From assembly GCF_020510565.1 (NCBI RefSeq), contig NZ_CP075189.1:2154501-2218500 (forward strand): a DNA stretch of 64,000 nucleotides. The letters run 5' to 3'. Origin of the DNA: Ferribacterium limneticum. GTDB lineage: Bacteria; Pseudomonadota; Gammaproteobacteria; Burkholderiales; Rhodocyclaceae. The translations under genes were made by a program, and so were the position numbers. Shown here one piece after another: positions 47,956 through 56,458 of the stretch (position 1 is its first letter; each line of letters starts with the position of its first letter). The notes below the pieces were generated by a model. The model was given only the letters and a program-made list of their open reading frames with translations, was not told where the DNA came from and did not search any database.

Positions 47956-48855
47956 ATGCAAGTCAAGAAGACCTGGAAACAGGTCGATGGTGTGCTGTTG
48001 CTCGACAAACCCATCGGATTGACCTCCAACGACGCGCTGCAAAAGGCGCGCCGCTTGTTCTCGGCGGCCAAGGGCGGCCATACCGGCACGCTCGACCCGC
48101 TGGCGACTGGCTTGTTGCCGCTGTGTTTCGGCGAGGCGACGAAATTCTCGGCTGATTTGCTCGACGCGGACAAGACCTACGAGGCTGTCCTAAAACTCGG
48201 TGTGACCACCGATTCCGGCGACGCCGAAGGCAAGGTGACGGCGACTTCCACGGTCAACACGGAAAAAGCCGCAATTTTGAAATTGCTGCCGCAATTCACT
48301 GGCGATATTCAGCAGATTCCACCGATGCATTCGGCCCTGAAGCGTGACGGTCGGCCACTCTATGAACTGGCTCGCCAAGGGATAGAAGTCGAGCGCGAGG
48401 CGAGGGCGGTGACGATTTACGCCATTGATCTGCTCGACTTTGCCGGTGACTCTCTGACGCTTCGCGTGGCGTGTAGCAAGGGCACCTACATCCGTGTTCT
48501 GGCCGCCGACATCGGCGCAGTACTCGGTTGCGGCGCACATCTGACGGCCCTGCGCCGGACCCGGGTTGGCGATCTTGAGCTGGACGGCGCCGTTACCCTG
48601 GCCGAGCTGGAAGGTCTGGACGAAGCAGGGCGCATGACGCGCCTCAAGCCGGTCGATGCGCTGTTGCTCACGCTGCCCATCCTGACTGTCGAAGGTGAGG
48701 CGGCGCAGCGTTTCAGCCACGGTAATCCGGTTGATTTGCCGCCCGGCCTGAGTGGCAAGATCCGCGTCTATGAGAATGGCAAGCTGATTGGTATCGGCGA
48801 ACCGGGCTCCGGGGATCGTTTGTGGCCAAAACGGCTGGTTCAACTCGCTGATTAA
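47956..48855 (+). CDS. truB: tRNA pseudouridine(55) synthase
   Basis: 299 aa. Catalytic Asp47 in GGHTGTLDPLATGLLP, KTYEAVLKLG and GTYIRVLAADIG. Residues about 98-112 (TATSTVNTEKAA), in a loop before DIQQIPPMHSALK, are encoded by a diverged dispersed-repeat copy. A C-terminal PUA-like extension ends the protein. Confidence 0.96.
   Translation: MQVKKTWKQVDGVLLLDKPIGLTSNDALQKARRLFSAAKGGHTGTLDPLATGLLPLCFGEATKFSADLLDADKTYEAVLKLGVTTDSGDAEGKVTATSTVNTEKAAILKLLPQFTGDIQQIPPMHSALKRDGRPLYELARQGIEVEREARAVTIYAIDLLDFAGDSLTLRVACSKGTYIRVLAADIGAVLGCGAHLTALRRTRVGDLELDGAVTLAELEGLDEAGRMTRLKPVDALLLTLPILTVEGEAAQRFSHGNPVDLPPGLSGKIRVYENGKLIGIGEPGSGDRLWPKRLVQLAD
48240..48295 (-). repeat. Dispersed repeat, diverged copy 11 (inside truB)
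   Basis: Minus strand: ATTTCAAAATTGCGGCTTTT then CCGTGTTGACCGTGGAAG; shares ATTTCAAAATT and CCGTGG with copy 3. In frame, antisense to truB. Confidence 0.5.
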
Positions 48856-48859
48856 CTGA

Positions 48860-48865
48860 TATAAT
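48860..48865 (+). promoter_or_regulatory. -10-like element before rpsO
   Basis: TATAAT with upstream CTGA, about 95 nt before the rpsO start. The resulting leader contains TTTCCGTCGCCAACGGAAA (48872-48890), a small hairpin. A separate rpsO promoter is plausible. Confidence 0.5.
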
Positions 48866-48957
48866 CCAACGCTTTCCGTCGCCAACGGAAAATTTTATCC
48901 ACTGGCGCTGGCTCTATCAAACCGGGGCGGCGTCGTTTTCATGAAAGAGAGTTTGAA

Positions 48958-49227
48958 ATGGCATTCACTACTGAAGTCAAAGCCGGCGTCGTCGCCGAAT
49001 TCCAGCGCGCCAAGGGCGATACCGGTTCTCCGGAAGTCCAGGTTGCCTTGCTGACCGCCCGCATCAACGATCTGACCCCGCACTTCAAAGAGCACAAGAA
49101 GGATCACCACTCCCGTCGTGGTCTGCTGCGCATGGTCAATCAGCGTCGCAAGTTGCTGGATTACCTCAAGGGCAAGAACATCGATTCTTACCGCACCCTG
49201 ATTACCAAGCTCGGTCTGCGCAAGTAA
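48958..49227 (+). CDS. rpsO: 30S ribosomal protein S15
   Basis: 89 aa, canonical: [45 protein letters not shown]. Assembly of the 30S platform. Preceded by AGAGAG and followed by a terminator. Confidence 0.98.
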   Translation: MAFTTEVKAGVVAEFQRAKGDTGSPEVQVALLTARINDLTPHFKEHKKDHHSRRGLLRMVNQRRKLLDYLKGKNIDSYRTLITKLGLRK

Positions 49228-49249
49228 GCGAGATCGACGCCACGAAAGA

Positions 49250-49280
49250 GCGGCCCGGTTTATCCCGGCCGCTTTTTTTA
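49250..49280 (+). terminator. Intrinsic terminator after rpsO
   Basis: GCGGCC-type stem (GCGGCCCGG/CCCGGCCGC with a short TTTAT loop) followed by seven Ts. Partly separates rpsO from pnp. Confidence 0.85.
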
Positions 49281-49361
49281 TTTTTTGCAGTACTGTTTGT
49301 TGTTGTCTATTGTAAGTTGTTGATAAATCGTTGTTTATTGTGTTGAGAGTGAAAGGAAAAT

Positions 49362-51503
49362 ATGTTTAACGTCGTGAAAAAAACATTCGCCTATGGTGCC
49401 CATCAAGTCACCATCGAAACCGGTGAAGTTGCCCGCCAGGCTGGCGGTGCCGTCCTCGTTTCCATGGAAGAAACCGTGGTTCTGGTCACCGTTGTGGCTG
49501 CCAAGAGTGCCAAGCCGGGCCAGGATTTCTTCCCGCTGACCGTTGATTACCAGGAAAAGACCTACGCTGCCGGCCGTATTCCCGGTGGCTTCTTCAAGCG
49601 CGAAGGCCGTCCTTCCGAAAAGGAAACGCTGACCTGCCGCCTGATCGATCGTCCGATCCGCCCGCTGTTCCCGGAAGGCTTCTACAACGAAGTCCAGGTC
49701 ATCGCTACAGTGATGTCGCTGAACCCGGAAGTTGATTCCGATATCCCGGCCCTGATCGGCGCTTCCGCCGCCCTGGCTATTTCCGGCGTGCCGTTCAACG
49801 GCCCGATCGGCGCTGCCCGCGTTGGTTACATCGACGGCCAGTACGTCCTATGCCCGACCTTGAGCCAGCTCAAGGGCAGCCAGCTCGACCTCGTCGTCGC
49901 CGGTACCGAAGCTGCCGTGCTGATGGTTGAGTCGGAAGCCGACCAGCTGTCCGAAGAAATCATGCTCGGCGCCGTTGTTTTCGGTCACACCGAAATGCAG
50001 AAGGCGATCAACGCCATCAACGAACTCGTCGAAGAAGCCGGCAAGCCGGAATGGGAATGGCAAGCTGCCCCGAAGGACGAAGCACTGGTTGCCAGCCTGT
50101 TCGCGCTGGTCAGCGCCAAGCTCGAAGAAGCCTACAGCATCACCGTCAAGCAAACGCGTAGCCAGGCCGTCAAGGTCATCCGTGCTGAAGCCATTGCCGC
50201 CCTGTGCCAGGGCGAGGGCGCGCCTGACGAAAATACCGTCGGCAACCTGTTCCACGAAATTGAAGCTTCCATCGTTCGCGGCCGCATCCTGAGCGGTGCC
50301 CCGCGCATTGACGGTCGCGACACGCGCACCGTGCGTCCGATCACCATGCGTTCCGGCGTCCTGCCGCGGACCCACGGCTCGGCCCTGTTCACCCGTGGCG
50401 AAACCCAGGCGCTGGCTGTTGCCACGCTCGGTACCAACCGCGACGAGCAGATCATCGACGCGCTGGCTGGTGAGTACCGTGACCGCTTCATGCTGCATTA
50501 CAACATGCCCCCGTACGCCACCGGCGAATGCGGTCGTGTCGGTACGCCGAAGCGTCGCGAAATCGGTCACGGCCGTCTGGCCAAGCGCGCGCTGCTCGCC
50601 GTGCTGCCGAAGCCGGAAGACTTCTCCTACTCGATGCGTCTGGTTTCGGAAATCACCGAATCCAACGGTTCGTCCTCGATGGCCTCTGTTTGCGGTGGCT
50701 GTCTAGCCCTGCTGGACGCCGGCGTACCGCTCAAGGCGCACGTTGCCGGTATCGCCATGGGTCTGATCAAGGACGGCAACCGTTTCGCCGTGCTGACCGA
50801 TATCCTGGGCGACGAGGATCACCTTGGCGACATGGACTTCAAGGTCGCTGGTTCGACCAGCGGTATCACCGCGCTGCAGATGGACATCAAGATCCAGGGC
50901 ATTACCAAGGAAATCATGCAGGTTGCCCTGGCCCAGGCCAAGGATGCTCGCATCCATATCCTGAATCTGATGCAGGAAGCTGCTGCTGGCCCGCGTGAAG
51001 AAATGTCGGCCTACGCACCGCGTCTGTACACCTTCAAAATCAATCCGGAAAAGATCCGTGACGTCATTGGCAAGGGCGGCGCTGTTATCCGCGCCCTGAC
51101 CGAAGAAACCGGCACCACGATCGATATCCAGGATGATGGCACCATCACCATCGCTTCCAGTAGTGGTGAAGCTGCCGCCGCTGCCCGTGCCCGTATCGAT
51201 GCGATCACGGCAGAAGTCGAAATCGGCAAGATCTACGAAGGTACCGTGCTCAAGATTCTTGATTTCGGTGCAATCGTTTCCGTCCTGCCGGGCAAGGATG
51301 GTCTGCTGCACATCTCCCAGATCGCTCAGGAACGTGTCAACAAGGTCGAAGACTACGTCAAGGAAGGCCAGATCGTTCGCGTCAAGGTTCTCGAAACCGA
51401 CGACCGCGGTCGCGTCAAGCTGTCGATGAAGGCTGCTGCTTCTGAAGAAGGCACTGCGGCTGCCCAGCCGATTGCCAACGAAGCAGCTCAAGAGCAGCAA
51501 TAA
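49362..51503 (+). CDS. pnp: Polyribonucleotide nucleotidyltransferase
   Basis: 713 aa. Two RNase PH domains, an alpha-helical linker, a KH domain ([18 protein letters not shown]) and a C-terminal S1 domain ([18 protein letters not shown]). 3'-5' phosphorolytic RNA exonuclease. A T/G-rich low-complexity stretch precedes the gene (49290-49345). Confidence 0.98.
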   Translation: MFNVVKKTFAYGAHQVTIETGEVARQAGGAVLVSMEETVVLVTVVAAKSAKPGQDFFPLTVDYQEKTYAAGRIPGGFFKREGRPSEKETLTCRLIDRPIRPLFPEGFYNEVQVIATVMSLNPEVDSDIPALIGASAALAISGVPFNGPIGAARVGYIDGQYVLCPTLSQLKGSQLDLVVAGTEAAVLMVESEADQLSEEIMLGAVVFGHTEMQKAINAINELVEEAGKPEWEWQAAPKDEALVASLFALVSAKLEEAYSITVKQTRSQAVKVIRAEAIAALCQGEGAPDENTVGNLFHEIEASIVRGRILSGAPRIDGRDTRTVRPITMRSGVLPRTHGSALFTRGETQALAVATLGTNRDEQIIDALAGEYRDRFMLHYNMPPYATGECGRVGTPKRREIGHGRLAKRALLAVLPKPEDFSYSMRLVSEITESNGSSSMASVCGGCLALLDAGVPLKAHVAGIAMGLIKDGNRFAVLTDILGDEDHLGDMDFKVAGSTSGITALQMDIKIQGITKEIMQVALAQAKDARIHILNLMQEAAAGPREEMSAYAPRLYTFKINPEKIRDVIGKGGAVIRALTEETGTTIDIQDDGTITIASSSGEAAAAARARIDAITAEVEIGKIYEGTVLKILDFGAIVSVLPGKDGLLHISQIAQERVNKVEDYVKEGQIVRVKVLETDDRGRVKLSMKAAASEEGTAAAQPIANEAAQEQQ

Positions 51504-51525
51504 ACTTCAGCTTAGTCTGAATGCA

Positions 51526-51556
51526 CAAAGGGCGCCTTGCGGCGCCCTTTGTTTTT
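51526..51556 (+). terminator. Intrinsic terminator after pnp
   Basis: AAAGGGCGCC TTGC GGCGCCCTTT perfect stem, followed by GTTTTT. Confidence 0.9.
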
Positions 51557-51592
51557 CGGCATTTTTTCCGGTTGACCGTAGCAATGCCAAAA
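51554..51592 (+). repeat. Dispersed repeat, copy 8 (pnp-dksA gap)
   Basis: TTTTCCGGTTGACCGTAGC core bounded by GGCATT (51558-51563) and AATGCC (51583-51588), a perfect 6-bp inverted repeat. Between convergent pnp and dksA. Confidence 0.9.
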
Positions 51593-51599
51593 AGGCGAA

Positions 51600-52025
51600 T
51601 TACTTCGCCATCTGTTTTTCCTTGAGCTCGTCCAGCGTCTTGCAATCGATGCACAGCGTTGCCGTAGGGCGGGCTTCCAGGCGCTTGATGCCGATCTCGA
51701 CACCACACTTGTTGCAGAAGCCATAATCGCCACTTTCGATGCTGGCGAGGGTCTCATCGATCTTCTTGATCAGCTTGCGTTCGCGGTCACGGTTGCGCAA
51801 TTCGATCGCCATGTCGGTTTCCTGGCTGGCGCGATCGTTCGGGTCGGCAAACACCGTTGCTTCGTCCTGCATGGTATGAACAGTGCGGTCGATATCCTCG
51901 CCCAATTCCTTTTTGAGCGTCTCGAGAATTTTGCGGAAATGTGTCAGTTGCTTCGCACTCATGTAGTCCTCGCCGGTTTTCGGCTGGTACGGAGCGAAGT
52001 GTTTGTGGAGCAGTTCTTCTGCCAT
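51600..52025 (-). CDS. dksA: RNA polymerase-binding transcription factor DksA
   Basis: 141 aa. Coiled-coil with DPNDRASQETDMAIELRNRDRER (acidic tip DPxDxA), zinc finger CNKC...CIDC. Stringent-response co-factor with ppGpp. Ends 11 bp before the repeat. Confidence 0.97.
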   Translation of the reverse strand: MAEELLHKHFAPYQPKTGEDYMSAKQLTHFRKILETLKKELGEDIDRTVHTMQDEATVFADPNDRASQETDMAIELRNRDRERKLIKKIDETLASIESGDYGFCNKCGVEIGIKRLEARPTATLCIDCKTLDELKEKQMAK

Positions 52026-52144
52026 GTTCTGGTGCGTCCTAGTGACGAAAAAAGCGATTAAATATCATGAAGACAGCCTGTGGGCAAGGATTCTTTATTG
52101 CACAAAGATAGGCTCTTGATCTGGTGCGGTTTTCCGGACGGTGA

Positions 52145-52150
52145 TAGAAT
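52145..52150 (+). promoter_or_regulatory. -10-like element of the tRNA genes
   Basis: TAGAAT, 15 bp upstream of the tRNA-Pro 5' end. No -35 at normal spacing could be identified. Confidence 0.5.
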
Positions 52151-52164
52151 GCCGTCTCTCGTGT

Positions 52165-52241
52165 CGGGGCGTAGCGCAGCCTGGTAGCGCATCTGCTTTG
52201 GGAGCAGAGGGTCGTGAGTTCGAATCCCACCGCCCCGACCA
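52165..52241 (+). tRNA. tRNA-Pro (UGG)
   Basis: 77-nt cloverleaf: acceptor CGGGGCG/CGCCCCG, D-arm AGCGCAGCCTGGTAGCGC, anticodon loop with TGG in CTTTGGGAG, T-arm GTTCGAATCC, and encoded CCA. Confidence 0.95.
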
Positions 52242-52262
52242 ATTTTCTAGATTCACCCTCAA

Positions 52263-52339
52263 GTGCCCGTAGCTCAACTGGATAGAGCAGCTGCCTTCTA
52301 AGCAGCAGGTCGGGGGTTCGAGTCCCTCCGGGCACACCA
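52263..52339 (+). tRNA. tRNA-Arg (UCU)
   Basis: 77-nt cloverleaf: acceptor GTGCCCG/CGGGCAC, anticodon TCT in CCTTCTAAG, T-arm GGTTCGAGTCC, encoded CCA. The accessory cassette begins about 330 bp downstream, so this could be an island junction; I see no duplicated tRNA 3' end. Confidence 0.95.
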
Positions 52340-52666
52340 TTTTCATGTCGGGGATTGTGTTTCACCTGGTGCGCAGGCTTTGTTCATCAATAGCTATCCC
52401 TGTCTCAGATAACCCCTTGCCGGTGGAGCCCCCCTTTTAGCAGCAAGGAAATTGTCGGATTTTTTTACACTGATTTTGTTTTTCGCTATTCTGCATGGGT
52501 GGCTGATATATATTTCATGCATAATCAGTGGGTTGTTGCGTGTTGATTGGTCATGGTTTGTTTATTGCTAGTAGACTAGCGATCATGGTCTGTGAAATTA
52601 GCCACATTTTTGACTTGATGGCGTATTAACCTTCTGTTGCGATGCTCGCACTGCGGAGTTACCGAG
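52340..52666 (+). promoter_or_regulatory. Intergenic stretch before the HPr-rel-A cassette with candidate regulatory repeats
   Basis: No gene seen. AT-rich towards its 3' end. GCTAGT AG ACTAGC (52567-52580) is an inverted repeat; TCATGGTTTGT (52551-52561) and TCATGGTCTGT (52583-52593) are direct repeats 32 bp apart flanking it. Position suggests control of the Tat-signal gene. No sigma-54 promoter match. Confidence 0.4.
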
Positions 52667-53371
52667 ATGAATGAGCGTGTAGATATTTCTGAACAGCCTA
52701 CGGCTGAATCCGTTAAAAGTGCCGAAAGCGCTTCGTTAGGCGCGTTGGGTGTTGTCCGTCGGGATCTGTTTCGAAAAGGTGCTGTCGCTGTCGGTGTGAC
52801 ACTGGCGAGCCGGCCGGTGCTGGCTTGGCATTGTAAAACAACGTCTGCTTGGGGGTCGGAATTGCTCAACCCTACGACAAGTCTGAAAAACGATACTGCA
52901 CACCCAAAGGTTGCCGACGAAGGTTGGTATGTCAGTGATTGGAAAAACAATAGTAACTACAACGGCGCAATGTCTGGTGTTGGCAAGCCATGGAACTATC
53001 TGAAGACAAAATATCCAGGAATAGAGAATAGCAGCACAAAAACCAATGGCGTCTTTGACTACACTAAAGTTACTGTGGGAATGCTTGCTACTACATTGTC
53101 GATACAAATACCCACAGGAGTCAGTGTGGCATCTACTGCTATTAGCGTATTTGCCAACGGGCGTCAAAATTTTGGGGCGGCGACGCTTGCGGCTCAGTTG
53201 AACTTTAAACTCTTGAGTCCCCTAATTGACCCGTTCAACCACGAAAAATGCGTCAATCTCGATCAGCTAAAGCTGATGGCAGTAACCAATTTCAAGCCTT
53301 CCGTCGGTGGTGATTTTTGGAGTCAAACCCAAGTGGTTGATTACCTCTACCTAAACTATATTATTCGGTAG
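52667..53371 (+). CDS. Tat-signal protein of unknown function, first gene of the HPr-rel-A cassette
   Basis: 234 aa. A long N-terminal region ends in VRRDLFRKGAVAVGVTLASRPVLAW, a twin-arginine-type leader (RRDLFRK), giving an exported mature protein. Two Cys in the mature part (WHCKTT and HEKCVN), aromatic/Asn-rich, with KLMAVTNFKP and a WSQTQVVDYLYLNYIIR end; I recognise no family. ATG at 52667 follows GGAG. It lies just upstream of the PqqD-like, kinase and nucleotidyltransferase genes and is the natural candidate for their target. Confidence 0.75.
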   Translation: MNERVDISEQPTAESVKSAESASLGALGVVRRDLFRKGAVAVGVTLASRPVLAWHCKTTSAWGSELLNPTTSLKNDTAHPKVADEGWYVSDWKNNSNYNGAMSGVGKPWNYLKTKYPGIENSSTKTNGVFDYTKVTVGMLATTLSIQIPTGVSVASTAISVFANGRQNFGAATLAAQLNFKLLSPLIDPFNHEKCVNLDQLKLMAVTNFKPSVGGDFWSQTQVVDYLYLNYIIR

Positions 53372-53383
53372 TTTCTGCACGTC

Positions 53384-53686
53384 TTGACGAATATAGTCTG
53401 GCGGTGCCTGCGTTCAGAACGTGATGCGGCAGTTCGGTTCGTTTGTTTTGACGATGACGATTTCGTAATTGCCTTTGATTCCCTGTCTGGTGATACGCAC
53501 TTGATCCGGTATCTCTCATATCTCGTTTTTTCGTTGTTGGCGGTAAAAGAAAGAACGCTATCTGATCTCCTTGAGTCTTTTCTGGTGAAGTATCCGGACG
53601 AAGATTCCAGCGCTGTCGAAACCTCGTTGAGAGTTTCTATTGAAGAGTTGAGCTCTTGCCAACTCATCGCTTCGGCGGGTTCTTGA
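53384..53686 (+). CDS. PqqD-family peptide-chaperone-like protein (HPr-rel-A system)
   Basis: 100 aa. Pattern W-x-n-FDDDDFVIAFDSLSGDTHLI with a following leucine-rich helix pair matches the PqqD-like RiPP-recognition fold, specifically the HPr-rel-A system version. PqqD proteins bind leader peptides for modification. TTG start; overlaps the kinase start (TTGA). Confidence 0.8.
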   Translation: MTNIVWRCLRSERDAAVRFVCFDDDDFVIAFDSLSGDTHLIRYLSYLVFSLLAVKERTLSDLLESFLVKYPDEDSSAVETSLRVSIEELSSCQLIASAGS

Positions 53687-54594
53687 AGCTAGGCGATTTA
53701 GACCAGGGCGAAGTCGGTGCGATGCTGATGGCTGATGGGGTCTATCTTCGGATGTCTCCTTTTGTTGCGCGCATCCAGTCCGATATCCCGGTTATCCGGG
53801 ATAGCCTTCGGGAAATGTATTCCGATTTCCCGCTTGCAGACGCGCAGTCCTTTACCGATTTTCAGGTTAGGGTTTCGTACGAGCCAGGTATTCGGAAGTG
53901 GATTTCCCCTCTTGTTCGTTTTTACTTTGACGGTCGTCCTTCGTTTACGCCGTTGCCGGCGCATCAGGCGTTTGCAATGCTTGAGTGGGGACTCAATTGG
54001 TGCGTTGCTGCGCACGCGCATCAGTATTTAATTGTCCACGCCGCGGTTGTAGAGCGAAATGGCCGCGCATTTGTCTTCCCCGCGCCACCGGGGTCGGGGA
54101 AGAGTACGCTCTGTGCTGCCTTGGTAAACCGGGGCTGGCGTTTGTTGTCCGACGAATTGGGCTTGATCGACATGGAGACATCGACGGTTCTGGGCATGGC
54201 TCGGGCGGTCAACCTGAAAAACAATTCGATAGAGATCATCAAGAGATATGCGCCTGATGTGAGGTTTACATCCGTCGTCCCTGATACTACAAAGGGAACC
54301 ATTGCTCTCATGCAACCACCTACAGAAAGCGTTTTGAGAGCAGGCGAGCCAGGTCGACCATGCTGTTTCATCCTGCCAAAGTACTCTCCGGAAACCGATA
54401 TTCGACTTGATCCCTACAGCAAGGCACGAACTTGCATGTTGCTGGCGGAACAGTCTTTTAACTATCATGTTCATGGTCTGCGCGGGTTTGAGACCTTTTC
54501 GTCACTTGTGGCAGCGGCGAAGTGTTTCAGTCTGACTTACAGCCGCCTGGATGATGCTGTCAGTCTCCTAAACGACCTGAGCGAAAATCTGTGA
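53683..54594 (+). CDS. HprK-related kinase A
   Basis: 303 aa from a TTG at 53683 giving MKLGDLDQGEVG, as in homologues, and overlapping the PqqD-like stop by 4 nt. P-loop APPGSGKST at 134-142, preceded by LIVHAAVVERNG; then LLSDELGLID as in the HPr kinase/phosphorylase fold. Phosphorylates an unknown target; no HPr protein is nearby. A longer reading from a TTG at 53656 is less likely. Confidence 0.85.
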   Translation: MKLGDLDQGEVGAMLMADGVYLRMSPFVARIQSDIPVIRDSLREMYSDFPLADAQSFTDFQVRVSYEPGIRKWISPLVRFYFDGRPSFTPLPAHQAFAMLEWGLNWCVAAHAHQYLIVHAAVVERNGRAFVFPAPPGSGKSTLCAALVNRGWRLLSDELGLIDMETSTVLGMARAVNLKNNSIEIIKRYAPDVRFTSVVPDTTKGTIALMQPPTESVLRAGEPGRPCCFILPKYSPETDIRLDPYSKARTCMLLAEQSFNYHVHGLRGFETFSSLVAAAKCFSLTYSRLDDAVSLLNDLSENL

Positions 54595-55700
54595 CCGATT
54601 TCTACCCCCCTTTGCTGGTTTCTGTGCTGCTGTCCCCCGCTGGTGTTCGGACACTATCGGAGCGGCAATGGGATTTATTAATCAGGCAAGCTCGCCGGGC
54701 CAATCTTCTCGGCACCTTGGCTGCCAGGCTTGTGCGGGAGGACCTGTTTGAGGCAGTTCCGCTCGAGCCGAAGCGTCATCTGGAGTCTGCTCTATTGATG
54801 GTGAGTCGTCAGGGGAGTGCGGTTCGTTGGGAATTGGCGTGCATTTCTCGGGCGCTGGCGTCAGAAAAGCTGTCTGCAGTTGTACTCAAAGGGGCTGCGT
54901 ATGTTGTCTCGGGTGTACAGGCGGGCCATGGCCGAATATTTTCCGATGTCGATATCCTAGTTCGGAAGGCGGATATCGTGAGTACGGAGTCTGCCTTGAT
55001 GATTCACGGGTGGCAGAGTGCAAAATCCGATCCCTATGATCAGAAATACTATCGCCAGTGGATGCACGAAATTCCCCCCATGGCGCATGTGACGAGAGGT
55101 ACGACGATCGACGTACATCACTCGATCGTTCCTGAAACTGCCAGAATCAAGGTTGATTCGGTACGTCTGTTCGATTACTTGAGACCGCTTGCTGACTTCA
55201 ACAACCTCTTCGCATTCTCGCCTGCGCTCATGGTGCTCCATAGCGCGACGCACCTCTTCCAGGAGGGGGAGCTGGACAATGGATTGCGCGATCTGTTTGA
55301 TATCGACGCTTTGATACGGGAATTCGGAGTAATGCCGGATTTTTGGACTGAATTGCTCGATTCAGGTCAAGAGACAGGGGCTTCCAGGTTTTTGTACTAT
55401 GCACTTCGCTATGCCCGGAGCGAACTCGGATCGCCGGTTCCTGAGAGTGCACTTCAGCGAATCGAGAAATATTCGCCATCGCCGATTGCCTTGGCAGTGA
55501 TGGATGCTTGTTACCGGCGAGCGTTCAGGCCGAATCACGAGACCTGTGTTGTGCCGGGTAGCGGTATCATGCGACGGTTCATCTATCTCCGATCGCATTG
55601 GTTGAGAATGCCTATGGGCATGCTGATTCCACATTTGTTGCGCAAAGCGATCATTGGTTTTCGCTCGGCTGAAAAGAAAATACCTGACGCCAACGTATAG
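54591..55700 (+). CDS. Nucleotidyltransferase-family protein (HPr-rel-A cassette)
   Basis: 369 aa, NTP_transf_5-like. Catalytic GRIFSDVDILV with Asp119 and Asp121. Likely transfers a nucleotide onto a protein or small molecule. 4-nt overlap with the kinase indicates a single translational unit. Converges on the protease remnant (12 bp gap). Confidence 0.85.
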   Translation: MTDFYPPLLVSVLLSPAGVRTLSERQWDLLIRQARRANLLGTLAARLVREDLFEAVPLEPKRHLESALLMVSRQGSAVRWELACISRALASEKLSAVVLKGAAYVVSGVQAGHGRIFSDVDILVRKADIVSTESALMIHGWQSAKSDPYDQKYYRQWMHEIPPMAHVTRGTTIDVHHSIVPETARIKVDSVRLFDYLRPLADFNNLFAFSPALMVLHSATHLFQEGELDNGLRDLFDIDALIREFGVMPDFWTELLDSGQETGASRFLYYALRYARSELGSPVPESALQRIEKYSPSPIALAVMDACYRRAFRPNHETCVVPGSGIMRRFIYLRSHWLRMPMGMLIPHLLRKAIIGFRSAEKKIPDANV

Positions 55701-55712
55701 CGTCGGTTGTGG

Positions 55713-56457
55713 CTATTGCTGTGCCAGGGCTTTGAGGTGATTGATCGGAATCGCGTAAGTAATTCCCGATGGGTTCGTAATGGCAGCCTCTCGCGTGCCC
55801 TTTACAAAGACCATATTGATTACGCCAATCACATGTCCGCTTTCCGGATCGAAAACCGGGCTGCCGCTATTGCCGGGATAGGCTGTTGCATCGAGCTGAA
55901 AGATATCGAAACTGCCACGCTTCAGTTGCTTGATCAGTTTCTCATTGAGTTGCGTCGAATGCCCGCCAGGGAGGGCGATGGCGGAAATGATCCCTCGATG
56001 TGTAGTCGGAGGAAACCCGAGTACTCCGCCAATTGGAAAACCGGTGAAGGCGATACCTTAGCCTTCTCGTACTGTAGAAGCGTTGCCTAGAGCGAGTGCC
56101 TGTAGAGGTGGGCCATCGATCCGATGATGGCGAGTTCGTGGGCGTTGTCGCGCGCGATGACTCTTGCAGGACGGATCGCCGCATCGCCGTTGGGTGATCG
56201 GCTGAGCATGGCCAGTTCCGGGCCATCTGGAGTTCTTGGTTCCAGCAGTACGTGGGCGTTGGTGGCTACTTGGTTTCCCGCGCCAAAAGCAAAGCCAGTT
56301 CCGCGAAATATGAATGGAGGGTTCTGGGTTTTCTTGTAGATACCGATGGCAACGATCGATGGTTTTACTTTATCGACAGTTGCCGGCAAATCTGCAATTG
56401 CTACGGTGGACAGAAAAAAAGGCCAAAAATGAAATATCGGAAGGCGTTCAACAGCAC
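55713..56457 (-). pseudogene. Secreted S1C trypsin-like serine protease, disrupted
   Basis: Minus strand. Original start GTG at 56457, four bases after the lytic transglycosylase stop; reading from it gives a signal peptide (MLLNAFRYFIFGLF then FLSTVAIADLP after frame correction) followed by VDKVKPSIVAIGIYKK, GTGFAFGAGNQVATNAHVLLEP (catalytic His) and later YPGNSGSPVFDPESGHVIGV (catalytic Ser). Lesions: a 7-T run at 56414-56420 that needs 8 for frame; a second frameshift near 56110-56116; a TAA stop at 56058-56060 (probable CAA); and Glu (56135-56137) where the catalytic Asp is expected. Hence a pseudogene. Confidence 0.85.
56390..56440 (-). repeat. Dispersed repeat, diverged copy 9 (signal peptide of the protease remnant)
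   Basis: Minus strand CATTTTTGGCC, T7, CTGTCCACCGTAGCAATTGC, similar to the consensus. It encodes the hydrophobic core of the signal peptide; the frameshifting T run lies within it. Confidence 0.55.
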
Positions 56458-56458
56458 C

